A DNA stretch of 7,653 nt from Pseudonocardiaceae bacterium (GCA_025937115.1 JAICSB010000144.1:1-7653), one strand, 5' to 3'; shown: positions 1 through 6,507, counted from the stretch's first letter. Notes: generated from the letters alone by a model not told the origin. Made by a program: numbers and translations.

Positions 1-33
1 TCACAGACTTCTCGGCACCACACCGGAGCTTCG

Positions 34-1206
34 TTGCTGGTTCATCCTGTCATCGCCGAGTCGTACGCGACAGCGCTTGGCGACGCGGCGTCGGGCGATT
101 CGCGTGACCCCGACCTGCCTTCGGCTGCGCTGGGAAGCGTTGACCTGCTGCAACGCTTTGCTGTTGTCTCTGATGGGCGGTCGGATCAGGGCCGAGATCA
201 CCCGGTCGCGGTGGTGCTCACCCTGTGCGCGGCCGCAGTGTTGGCCGGCATGCGATCGTTCACCGCGATCGCCGGGTGGGTCGCCGACGTGCTCACCGAA
301 CTGCTTGCCCAGCTCCATGACCGAACCCCCGGATGCCCGTCGACGACGACGTTCCCGTCGAAGACCACGCTGTGGCGGGTGCTCACCGGGGCCGACGCGA
401 CCGCGGTGGACGCTGCGGTCGGCGCCTGGCTGAGCGCGCAGGCCACCGCCCGGCAGACCACCACCGATCACCTCACCGAGGGTGAGCAGCGCAGTGAGTC
501 GGCGGAGTCGGCGCTGGTCGCGGTCGCGGTGGACGGCAAGACCGTACGCGGAGCCATCGATTCCCAAGGCAATCAGGTGCACTTGCTGGCCGCAGCTACC
601 CACGGCGAGCAGCTGGTCCTGGGCCAGGTCGCCGTCGGCGCGAAGAGCAACGAGATCCCCATGTTCGCCCCGCTGCTCGACGGCCTCATCACCGCCGGCG
701 TGGACCTGCGCGGGCTGGTCATCACCGCCGACGCCCTGCACAGCCAGCGCGCCCACGCCGAGTACCTGCACTCCATCGGCGCCGAGTTCGTGCTTACCGT
801 CAAGGGAAACCAGCCCCGGCTCTTCGCCGCCCTCGACGCGCTGCCGTGGGCGCAGACCCCGATCGCCGCCCGTGACATCGACACCAGCCACGGCCGGGTC
901 ACCACCCGCACCATCCAGGTCCTGCCCGCACCAGCGGAACTACCATTCCCGCACGTCAACCAGGTCTGGCTGATCGAACGCTACGTCACCGACCCCGACG
1001 GCACGCCGCGATCCGCAGTCGCCGCTCTCGGCGTGACCAGCCTGCCCACCGCACGCGCCACCCCCACCGACATCGCCACCCTCGTGCGCAAGCACTGGGG
1101 CATCGAGTCGCTGCACTGGCTACGCGACACCGTCTACCGCGAGGACAACTCCACCGCCCGCACCGGCTCAGGCCCCCGAGTCATGGCCGCCCTGCGCATT
1201 CTCTGA
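34..1206 (+). CDS. ISAs1-family DDE transposase, 5' part of an interrupted gene
   Basis: This encodes the N-terminal 388 residues of an IS transposase that cuts and joins the ends of its IS. The DDE residues are visible: D167 in VAVDGKTVRG, D233 in VITADALHSQ and E358 in KHWGIESLHW, with the conserved SHGR (285-288) and a YREDNSTARTG segment (368-378). The N-terminal part (about 37-90, with HPVAVVLTLCAAAVLAG) matches the domain associated with ISAs1/H-repeat transposases. The start chosen is TTG at 34, with GGAG five bases upstream (25-28); the frame is open to the window edge, so an earlier start cannot be excluded. Native sequence ends after R388: I389, L390 and the stop at 1204-1206 come from the inserted element. 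The remaining 37 codons lie at 4989-5102. The truncated product keeps its catalytic residues but lacks the C-terminal helices, so it is probably inactive. Family assignment is from remembered family features. Confidence 0.9.
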   Translation: MLVHPVIAESYATALGDAASGDSRDPDLPSAALGSVDLLQRFAVVSDGRSDQGRDHPVAVVLTLCAAAVLAGMRSFTAIAGWVADVLTELLAQLHDRTPGCPSTTTFPSKTTLWRVLTGADATAVDAAVGAWLSAQATARQTTTDHLTEGEQRSESAESALVAVAVDGKTVRGAIDSQGNQVHLLAAATHGEQLVLGQVAVGAKSNEIPMFAPLLDGLITAGVDLRGLVITADALHSQRAHAEYLHSIGAEFVLTVKGNQPRLFAALDALPWAQTPIAARDIDTSHGRVTTRTIQVLPAPAELPFPHVNQVWLIERYVTDPDGTPRSAVAALGVTSLPTARATPTDIATLVRKHWGIESLHWLRDTVYREDNSTARTGSGPRVMAALRIL

Positions 1207-1209
1207 ACT
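1182..1209. other. Left attachment junction (host half-site, 6-base core, element arm)
   Basis: Host sequence with ATGGC at 1183-1187 is followed by the palindromic hexamer TGCGCA (1193-1198) and then the element arm TTCTCTGAACT (1199-1209). The arm pairs with an inverted copy at the other end. That TGCGCA is the strand-exchange core is an inference from symmetry: with this choice the host half-sites and the element arms are each equidistant from the core. Confidence 0.6.
1199..1209 (+). repeat. Left terminal inverted repeat arm of the recombinase element
   Basis: TTCTCTGAACT matches the inverted right-end arm TTGACTGAACT (minus strand of 4973-4983) at 9 of 11 positions, including an uninterrupted CTGAACT. 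It is a likely core-type binding site for the element's recombinases. Confidence 0.6.
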
Positions 1210-1244
1210 TGATCTTTATTGGTCGGTGGTCGACTGCTGGCCGT

Positions 1245-3689
1245 TCAGCGACTGCGCGCGTGGGTGGGGATGCCCAGCGCGACGGTGTTCTGGTTACGGG
1301 TGCGTCGTCGGATCTGGGCGAGTTTGTCCTCGGCGCCGGCGAGGCTGATCTTCAGTCCTTCGACCTCGCCGAGCCAGCCTTCGCGTTCGGCTTCGGCGAT
1401 GCGGGCGGTGAGGTTGTCGCGGATCTCGGTGAGTCGGTCATGTTGGGCGGGGTCGGGCCAGAGCATCGAGCAGCGGATGCAGGCATGTTCGTGGATGCAG
1501 GCTGCGCCGAATGCCCGGCCGCAGGTCCCGGTGGAGACCTTCCGGCGTTCGAAGTGACCGAGGAACTCGGTCCATTCCTCGTCGGTGGGGACGCGGTACT
1601 CCTCGCTCGGTCGTAGTGCTCGTCGTCGGGCCAGGAACGCCAGGTGGGCTTGGATGGCCTCCTCGGGATAGACGGCCTTGTAGCCGAGGGTGACGTTGAT
1701 GTCCTGGTGGCCGGCGATGATCTGCGCGATGTGCGGGGGGAGACCGGACATGATGGCGTCGGTGATGAAGATCCGGCGGAAGTCGTGTGGGGTGAAGCGC
1801 AGCAGGCCACCGGTCGTGGGATCGGTCAGGGGGCTGTGGGCGAGGGCGGCGTTGAGTATGTTGCGGATCGCGCCCGAACATATTCTGCGGTGCTCGGTCC
1901 CGAGTCTGCGCTGGAACAGCCAAGGGGCCGGGGCGAGCCAGACGCACTCGGTTCGGTCATAGGCGGGAATGACGGGGACCGCCGCGGTGCCGCCGCGGAC
2001 GCGGCTGATGATGGCCGACAGCACGTCGGCGAGCTCGGGGCTGACCACCAGGAGCCGCTCGGAGTCGGTCTTGGACGGCGTGATCTGGAGCAGCGGGATG
2101 AGTTCGCCGGTGCTGGGCAGGCGGTATTGGACGAGGCTGTGGTGAGTGATCTCCAGCAGTTCCTCGATCCGGACCCCGGTGGTTCGCAGGACCTCGACCG
2201 TGGCCCAGGCCCAGAACGCGAGGTCCTCCTCCATCGCCAGATCGCGCCGCTTGCCGGTGGCGGGGTCGTCGACCCAGACCCTGCCGGTGGGGTTCTTGGT
2301 GACGGCACGGGTGAGGGTCTGCTCGGCGACGGTGAAGCACTCTCCGGGACTGGCTCGGCGGGCGGCCAGCAGGAGCGCCTCAGTGGTCTTGCGCCGCTCG
2401 TCGACGGCGCGCACCAGGACCGGGAGGACGGGCAGCCTCTGGCGGGTGCGCGCGTCCATGCGCGACTTGCGATGCCTGGCGGCCTTGCGCTGGTTGATCT
2501 CCTCCTCGCCGACGGGGCAGGGAGCGACCCACTGTCCCCAGCGGGCGGGGTCCTCGAGCGCCCACTGGGCCAGGTCCAGGTAGAACGCCCGAACCGGTGT
2601 CAGGCACTGGCGGTAGCCGATCCGGTCCACGGTGATGGCGGTCTTCTCGCCGGTGGTGGTGGTGGTCGTCTTCTGCCGGGTGCGCAGTCGTTGCTTCCAC
2701 GCGGCGGCGACCTCGGGTGTCAGGTGGAGGCTGTTGATGCCGGGATGGTGGCGTTCCAGGTCTTTCCAGAACACGTTTCCCAGGTCTGCGGCGAGGCTGC
2801 GCAAGCTGCTGTAGTCCAACCTCGGGTGGCGTTCGGCCAGATAATCCACCAGCAGGTCACGAATCGGTTGGCAGGCCAGGGCGAACCGGTCGATGAGCTC
2901 GGCGGGAGTGCGCTGACCGGTGCTGCGCAGCTCCTCCAGTCGTGCCGGCGCATCCGGCCCCAGGATCCCCGACTGGTGCAACGCCCGATAGAACGCGACG
3001 CCGTGAGCCATCGGCTTGCGGTGGGCCGCGGACTCGGCGTCGAGCAACTCCAGGACATCCCCGACGGTGACGTCGGCGATCATGCCGCCGTGGGCGCCGA
3101 GGCCGACCGCGGCACGGTGCAGCGTGTGCCGTCCCGCTGCGGCGGGGAGGTGCCGGTCCAGATCGCACACCTGCCGCAACCGGACGAATCCCGCGGCGTC
3201 ACGAGTTTGGGCCATGCCGCGGGCCAGCGCCCCGCCGCGAGGCACCGCGCGGACGAACCATGCGATGCTGGGCCGCAGAACATCGGCGCAGACCGCAACC
3301 GTCAACGCTGCGCCCAACGGGCCGGTCAGGCCCTCCGTCCGGCCGGTCGCGCGCAGCCACTGCGCGGGGATCCGGCGCCAGTCCGCGCCCGCGGGGTCGG
3401 CACCACTGGCAAGCCAGCGGTCCTGCCAGCTCGCTCCCGGCTGTGCGCCCAGCCAGTCCAGCAGCGCCACCAGCCCGCGACGGCGCTCCTTCTGCGCCCC
3501 GGCAGAGTCAAGGAGGAACGGTGCGCGGGTCAGCCGGTCGAACACCTGCTCATGGCCCTGTCTCGTGGCCGGCCAGCCAGCGGCCCGTGGGCGGCCCGGG
3601 AACCGGGCGCTGATCAGGGTGGGCACCACCGACGGCGCCGGGCTACGGTGGTCGGGCACGTCGGTGTCCCGCTCGACGTCGGTGATCAC
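1245..3689 (-). CDS. TnpB-like large tyrosine recombinase (site-specific integrase) with Cys/His C-terminal extension
   Basis: This 814-residue protein is the second of two recombinases that should cut and rejoin DNA at the element ends through a 3'-phosphotyrosine link. The catalytic set is complete: R507 in TTGVRIEELLEI, K540 in TPSKTDSERLLVV, H635 and R638 in TPHDFRR, H661 in IAGHQDINVTLGY and the nucleophile Y670. A long N-terminal region of about 330 residues precedes the core-binding part, which begins near a run of six threonines (341-346). After Y670 come a Cys/His cluster (C723, C731, H733, H735, C737, C740; CIHEHACIRC), probably zinc-binding, and an Arg/Glu-rich predicted coiled coil (about 750-795). 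Start: GTG at 3689-3687 overlaps the TGA of the upstream recombinase gene by 4 bases, giving translational coupling. The frame stays open to 4109, but that part is out-of-frame translation of the upstream gene. It is longer than Tn554 TnpB (630 residues). Confidence 0.88.
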   Translation of the reverse strand: MITDVERDTDVPDHRSPAPSVVPTLISARFPGRPRAAGWPATRQGHEQVFDRLTRAPFLLDSAGAQKERRRGLVALLDWLGAQPGASWQDRWLASGADPAGADWRRIPAQWLRATGRTEGLTGPLGAALTVAVCADVLRPSIAWFVRAVPRGGALARGMAQTRDAAGFVRLRQVCDLDRHLPAAAGRHTLHRAAVGLGAHGGMIADVTVGDVLELLDAESAAHRKPMAHGVAFYRALHQSGILGPDAPARLEELRSTGQRTPAELIDRFALACQPIRDLLVDYLAERHPRLDYSSLRSLAADLGNVFWKDLERHHPGINSLHLTPEVAAAWKQRLRTRQKTTTTTTGEKTAITVDRIGYRQCLTPVRAFYLDLAQWALEDPARWGQWVAPCPVGEEEINQRKAARHRKSRMDARTRQRLPVLPVLVRAVDERRKTTEALLLAARRASPGECFTVAEQTLTRAVTKNPTGRVWVDDPATGKRRDLAMEEDLAFWAWATVEVLRTTGVRIEELLEITHHSLVQYRLPSTGELIPLLQITPSKTDSERLLVVSPELADVLSAIISRVRGGTAAVPVIPAYDRTECVWLAPAPWLFQRRLGTEHRRICSGAIRNILNAALAHSPLTDPTTGGLLRFTPHDFRRIFITDAIMSGLPPHIAQIIAGHQDINVTLGYKAVYPEEAIQAHLAFLARRRALRPSEEYRVPTDEEWTEFLGHFERRKVSTGTCGRAFGAACIHEHACIRCSMLWPDPAQHDRLTEIRDNLTARIAEAEREGWLGEVEGLKISLAGAEDKLAQIRRRTRNQNTVALGIPTHARSR

Positions 3690-4915
3690 GACGGCCGGTT
3701 CCCAAACAGCACGTCCAACGACTCTGGCCGGTAGCCAGGCGCAACGACAGGGTGCGCTCGCGCGACGGCCTGCCGAGTCTGCTCGCTGTGATGGGCCAGC
3801 ACCCGGCGGACCATGTCTTCCTTGCGTGGAGTCAGATAAAGCTGCGTCGTGGTCAGCGCCGCGTGCCCGAGGACGAACTGCACGTCTGTAAGCGGCAGAC
3901 CCGGGTCCTCGGCCATCCGGTAGGCGGCGGTATGACGCAGCGAATGCAGCGTCGCGCTCGTGCCGACGTGGGCGTTGACCCGCTCGAACATGCGATGCAC
4001 CGCGTGATAGGTCAACGGACGCGCCGGGCGGCGTCGTGTCCACCACAGTGGGCGGGTGCGCCCACGGGGGATCTGGTGCGCCATCTCGACCTGGTAGAGC
4101 CGAAGCCAAACGAACGCGTCGGTCGACGCCGGGAGTTCCTGGATCTCGCGGCTGCCCTTGCGGACCACCGTGATCAGCCCTCGGCCGGGGTCGACGCCGC
4201 CCTGGGTGGTCGACAGCAGCTCCGAGGCCCGCGCCCCGGTGGAGACGTAGAAGGCGACCATCGCCCGGTCGCGGTGCGAGGGCAGCCCCGCGAAGATCTC
4301 GTTGAACTCCTCGTCCGGGACGCTGCGCGGCACCCGGCTGGGCACCGTCGGCCGGTAGAGACCGGTCCGCTCATTGCGGTGCGGATCCATCGGGTTGCGG
4401 TGCGCGTGCGCGCGGCGGCCCCGCCGGGCCCGATCCAGCGGGAACGGGTTGAGGATCGGCCCGGTGCCCGCGTCGAGATGGAAGTCGTAGAAGCTGCGCA
4501 GCACCGTTTCGCTGTGCGCGCGCACCGACGCCGCATACGGCCGGTGAATACCACCCGGTCGACCACTCGTGGTGGTCCCCGGTTCACCCTGGTGACGCCA
4601 ATGCGGTCGCACCGGCTGGCCCGCGACCTGCAGCCAGCGGCAGAAGTCCCTGGCCTCGACACGCGTCGCCCGGTCCCAGCACATGTCGATGGCCCACAAG
4701 AACCGGAACCACCGCAACAGGTCCAGGCAGTACGAGCGAGCCGTCGCCGCCGACCGGCCAGCGGCCTGCAAGTCCCGCAGATACGTGGCGACCGACTCGA
4801 CCACTACTCCGTCGACGTCGACGAACCGGTAGGGCTCCCAGAGATCATCAGTGCTGACGACACGACCAGCCTGCGGCACGACCAGGGCCGCCAGATCCCT
4901 CGTTGACTCTCGCAT
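3686..4915 (-). CDS. TnpA-like tyrosine recombinase/integrase
   Basis: This is the first gene of the two-recombinase operon. Its 409 residues comprise an N-terminal SAM-like core-binding domain (about 38-150, VESVATYLRDLQAAGRSAAT onward) and a catalytic domain (about 195-375). All catalytic positions are present: R229 in STGARASELLS, K253 in VVRKGSREI, H324 and R327 in LHSLRHTAAY, H351 in VLGHAALTTT and the nucleophile Y360 in TQLYL. Start: ATG at 4915; no convincing Shine-Dalgarno sequence lies upstream, so translation may be weak or from a nearly leaderless mRNA. Its stop overlaps the start of the larger recombinase gene. In Tn554, TnpA and TnpB are both needed for insertion and excision, so the two proteins here probably act together. 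This could also be called a generic phage-type integrase, but the pairing and size argue for the Tn554 type. Confidence 0.9.
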   Translation of the reverse strand: MRESTRDLAALVVPQAGRVVSTDDLWEPYRFVDVDGVVVESVATYLRDLQAAGRSAATARSYCLDLLRWFRFLWAIDMCWDRATRVEARDFCRWLQVAGQPVRPHWRHQGEPGTTTSGRPGGIHRPYAASVRAHSETVLRSFYDFHLDAGTGPILNPFPLDRARRGRRAHAHRNPMDPHRNERTGLYRPTVPSRVPRSVPDEEFNEIFAGLPSHRDRAMVAFYVSTGARASELLSTTQGGVDPGRGLITVVRKGSREIQELPASTDAFVWLRLYQVEMAHQIPRGRTRPLWWTRRRPARPLTYHAVHRMFERVNAHVGTSATLHSLRHTAAYRMAEDPGLPLTDVQFVLGHAALTTTQLYLTPRKEDMVRRVLAHHSEQTRQAVARAHPVVAPGYRPESLDVLFGNRPS

Positions 4916-4937
4916 GCCCGAACCAACGACGCACCGA

Positions 4938-4943
4938 ACTATA
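4938..4943 (-). promoter_or_regulatory. Possible -10 element for the recombinase operon
   Basis: On the minus strand TATAGT lies 22 bases before the ATG at 4915, in the only non-coding stretch upstream of the two recombinase genes. It differs from TATAAT at one position. No good -35 element stands 16-18 bases upstream of it, so this is tentative. Confidence 0.3.
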
Positions 4944-4954
4944 GGTCACTGACC
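4944..4954. repeat. Perfect 11-base palindrome next to the putative -10
   Basis: GGTCA-C-TGACC is a perfect inverted repeat with a single central base, directly abutting the TATAGT hexamer and inside the element's right end. It could be an operator or an accessory recombinase-binding site; there is no direct evidence for either. Confidence 0.4.
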
Positions 4955-4972
4955 AGCAGAAACAGCATCCGT

Positions 4973-4983
4973 AGTTCAGTCAA
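4973..4983 (-). repeat. Right terminal inverted repeat arm of the recombinase element
   Basis: Read on the minus strand it is TTGACTGAACT, 9/11 identical to the left arm at 1199-1209 and in opposite orientation. In a circularised element the two arms would face each other across a 6-base spacer. Confidence 0.6.
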
Positions 4984-5000
4984 CAGATAACCTCGCCATC
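4973..5000. other. Right attachment junction (element arm, 6-base core, host half-site)
   Basis: The element arm AGTTCAGTCAA (4973-4983; TTGACTGAACT on the minus strand) is followed by CAGATA (4984-4989), proposed as the core brought in by the element, and then by host sequence ACCTC and GCCAT (4995-4999). The two cores, TGCGCA and CAGATA, differ. Tn554 is known to tolerate core mismatch and to carry six bases from its former site at one end, so this pattern is compatible with that mechanism. Confidence 0.55.
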
Positions 5001-5102
5001 AGCGCCTTGCACCTACTCGGCCGACGCGACATCACCGAAGCCACCCGATGGGCCACCCGCGCCATGGACCGACCATTTAAGATCCTCAAACTCATATCAT
5101 GA
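4989..5102 (+). pseudogene. 3' fragment of the interrupted ISAs1-family transposase
   Basis: Read from 4989, this encodes 37 residues, NLAISALHLLGRRDITEAT then RWATRAMDRPFKILKLIS, ending at TGA 5100-5102. The LRNLAI...LLG...EATRWA...DRPF pattern is the standard C-terminus of ISAs1-type transposases. It continues in frame from residue R388 of the gene part at 34-1203, the junction codon being AAC (Asn) formed by A1198 plus A4990 and C4991. It has no start or ribosome site of its own and is not expected to be translated separately. It would become functional only if the intervening element left precisely. Confidence 0.88.
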
Positions 5103-5119
5103 TCTTGGAACGCCCGTGA

Positions 5120-5275
5120 CCCGGGCACGCCCAGCGGTTCTTATCCGCCTTCAGCGGGATATCACCACACTTCCGGCCTGGCCGCCACCGACTCGACGCC
5201 GAGGAATACCGACGCGAAATGGCCGACCGATTCACCACCTGGAACCAGGTCACCGGCACGGCCACAGCCGCCTGA
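5120..5275 (+). pseudogene. C-terminal remnant of an IS6-family transposase
   Basis: In the frame of 5120 there are 51 codons, PGHAQRFLSAFSGISPHFRP followed by a segment containing LDAEEYRREMADRFTTWNQVTG, ending at TGA 5273-5275. This closely resembles the C-terminus of DDE transposases annotated as IS6 family in actinomycetes, where SPGHAQRFLSAFSGISPHFRPRRH follows the catalytic domain. The catalytic part is missing: immediately upstream is the end of ISAs1, and an in-frame TGA stands at 5117-5119. The likely history is that ISAs1 inserted into, or deleted against, this older IS. The 5' portion should be sought left of the window. It is not functional. Confidence 0.8.
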
Positions 5276-5328
5276 CACAGGCCCTGCAGACCGGACCCGA
5301 CCAATCCAACCATGCCCGTACCGCCAGA

Positions 5329-5344
5329 CAACTTCAGCAAGTTG
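5329..5344. repeat. Inverted repeat near the probable right end of the IS6-type remnant
   Basis: CAACTT-CAGC-AAGTTG is a perfect 6-base stem with a 4-base loop. It lies 53 bases after the IS6-type stop codon, just before GACGGTGCC (5344-5352), which may be the IS terminus because coding similarity to the next gene begins soon after. The assignment of the IS end is tentative; the hairpin could equally be a weak transcription stop for the transposase. Confidence 0.4.
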
Positions 5345-5391
5345 ACGGTGCCATCGCATCCTCGGCCTGTAGACCGGGGAAGCGAGAAGCC

Positions 5392-6507
5392 CTGAACAGG
5401 CAGCTCACCGACAGCGAAGAGCAGTGGCTGCGCGTCCGGAATCACCTTCGCGATCACCGGTACGAACTTGCCGTCTCGGCGGCCCGCCACTATCCGGAGT
5501 CAGCCGCGGTCGAGGAAACACCGTTACTCAGCACGCCAATGTGGCTGCCGCAGGCACCGATCCCGCTCGATGACATCGAGTTGCGGTACCTGCCCGACGC
5601 GGCATTCGGCGGATTCACTGGCACCGAGCCGGTCGTCCAGCGACTGCTGCCGGTACGGGCCGATGGCACGAGGTATCGCACCTACTCCGACACCGTTGCC
5701 GCACTCGCTGCGCCCGGCATCTTCGAGAACCGATCCACGTATCGCCTCCTGCGCGCAGACCTGCACTCAAACCCGCACATGGTTTTCGGCCGCGGTGCCT
5801 ACTTCGATGGCATCGACGTGGGCGACGCCGCCGCGCACGAGTTCACCGCAGCGACACTCGGCGACATCACCACACACGATTTCCGTACCGCGATCGGCCA
5901 GCCCTGCGACCCGGTCCGCCGCCCCGTGAACGTCGCCCTCAGCACGCTCACCCTGCGACACGACCGAACTACAGGCGCGGCGACGTTCCCGCTGCACCGC
6001 CGCGACGGCGCCGTAGTCGGCCACGCCGGGGGCATGTATCAGGTCCTACCGGTTGGCGTCTTTCAGCCGAGCGGCGAACAACCGTGGAACGTCGAGAACG
6101 ACTTCTCTTTATGGCGCTGCATCGTCCGCGAACTCGCCGAGGAACTGCGCGGGGAAGCCGAAGACCACGAGACCCACCGCGGGCCGATCGACTACGACGC
6201 CTGGCCGTTCGCCCATCAACTGACCCGAGCACTTGAGACCGGAGAGGTCCGCGCGTTCTGCGTCGGTATCGGGGTCGATCCCCTCACCTACGCCACTGAC
6301 ATCCTGACCGTCGTCACCATTGACGCACGGCTGTATGACGAGCTATTCGGCAAGGTTGCCGCCTCAAACGTGGAGGGGTCGATCCTTCCCGCTGTGCCAT
6401 TCACCGCGGAGACCGTTGAGCGGTACGCGAGTAATGAGCCCACCCAAGCCGCGGGTGCCGGCCTTCTGCGCCTCGCCTGGCGGCACCGTCCGATCCTGCT
6501 CGGCTGA
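5392..6507 (+). CDS. Nudix-like domain protein of an actinobacterial regulator-associated family; 5' end uncertain
   Basis: About 370 residues resemble a family in actinomycetes, often annotated as XRE regulators or hypothetical proteins, whose shared features include TPLL..P.WLP..PIPLDD near the start, GGMYQVLPVGVFQPSGEQPW, DFSLWRCIVRELAEEL, a GVDPLTYATDILTVV segment and a C-terminal AWRHRPILLG. RELAEEL resembles the RExxEE part of a Nudix box, but the surrounding spacing is non-standard, so hydrolase activity is doubtful. The substrate is unknown. No helix-turn-helix is present. The frame is open up to GTG 5116, but 5120-5275 overlaps the IS6 remnant in another frame, so that N-terminus is artificial. 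Conserved sequence starts near NRQLTDSEEQW; the nearest usable start is CTG 5392, with GGGGAAG (5376-5382) upstream. The gene may have lost its original start and promoter to the IS. Confidence 0.65.
   Translation: MNRQLTDSEEQWLRVRNHLRDHRYELAVSAARHYPESAAVEETPLLSTPMWLPQAPIPLDDIELRYLPDAAFGGFTGTEPVVQRLLPVRADGTRYRTYSDTVAALAAPGIFENRSTYRLLRADLHSNPHMVFGRGAYFDGIDVGDAAAHEFTAATLGDITTHDFRTAIGQPCDPVRRPVNVALSTLTLRHDRTTGAATFPLHRRDGAVVGHAGGMYQVLPVGVFQPSGEQPWNVENDFSLWRCIVRELAEELRGEAEDHETHRGPIDYDAWPFAHQLTRALETGEVRAFCVGIGVDPLTYATDILTVVTIDARLYDELFGKVAASNVEGSILPAVPFTAETVERYASNEPTQAAGAGLLRLAWRHRPILLG

Larger units (their letters stand above)
1199..4989 (-). mobile_element. Compact two-tyrosine-recombinase element (Tn554-like) inserted in the ISAs1 transposase gene
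   Basis: The boundaries are set by the interrupted host gene: codon N389 of the transposase is split so that the left flank ends at A1198 and the right flank resumes at A4990. Because A occurs at both junctions, 1198-4988 is equally possible; the length is 3,791 bp either way. Inside are only two recombinase genes on the minus strand (3686-4915, then 1245-3689), with 46 bp at the left end and 74 bp upstream of the first gene. No resistance, metabolic or toxin gene is present. Tn554 carries tnpA, tnpB and tnpC plus cargo; this element has TnpA- and TnpB-like proteins only. No direct target repeat is seen, as expected for tyrosine recombinase insertion through a short core rather than DDE transposition. 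The naming as Tn554-like is an inference from the paired long and short recombinases. Confidence 0.85.
34..5102 (+). mobile_element. ISAs1-family insertion sequence split in two by a later insertion
   Basis: The transposase halves at 34-1198 and 4990-5102 are parts of one gene: residues ending in MAALR are followed, after removal of 1199-4989, by NLAISALHLLGRRDITEAT, the usual C-terminal continuation in this family. The coordinates cover only the coding span. The left terminus probably lies before or near base 1, and the right terminus should lie between the stop at 5102 and about 5120, where IS6-type coding sequence begins. I could not identify convincing terminal inverted repeats or target duplications. 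Confidence 0.8.

Noticed and set aside
1..4. TCAC at the window start and TCAC (minus strand of 5116-5119) as possible ISAs1 termini.
   Set aside because: Only four bases match with scattered identities beyond, and the window edge is arbitrary. Not enough to call an inverted repeat.
1..891. A minus-strand open frame over the ISAs1 transposase gene.
   Set aside because: It is antisense to a gene with conserved DDE motifs, and its composition is typical of shadow frames.
2652..2666. GGT triplet run resembling a microsatellite.
   Set aside because: It is in frame and encodes a short poly-threonine linker in the large recombinase; there is no sign of other function.
1644..3734. A 696-residue plus-strand open frame over the large recombinase.
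   Set aside because: Gly/Asp/Leu-rich composition with no recognisable domain; it is the antisense shadow of a gene with a complete R-K-HxxR-H-Y set in GC-rich DNA.
3690..4109. N-terminal extension of the large recombinase up to an ATG at 4109.
   Set aside because: The added 140 residues are low-complexity Arg/Pro/Ala sequence read out of frame over the catalytic domain of the other recombinase. The GTG at 3689 with a 4-base overlap is the natural start.
4978..4983. TTGACT on the minus strand as a consensus-like -35 for the recombinase operon.
   Set aside because: No -10-like hexamer stands 16-18 bases downstream (TCTGCT there), and TATAGT is about 34 bases away. The match is better explained as part of the terminal arm.
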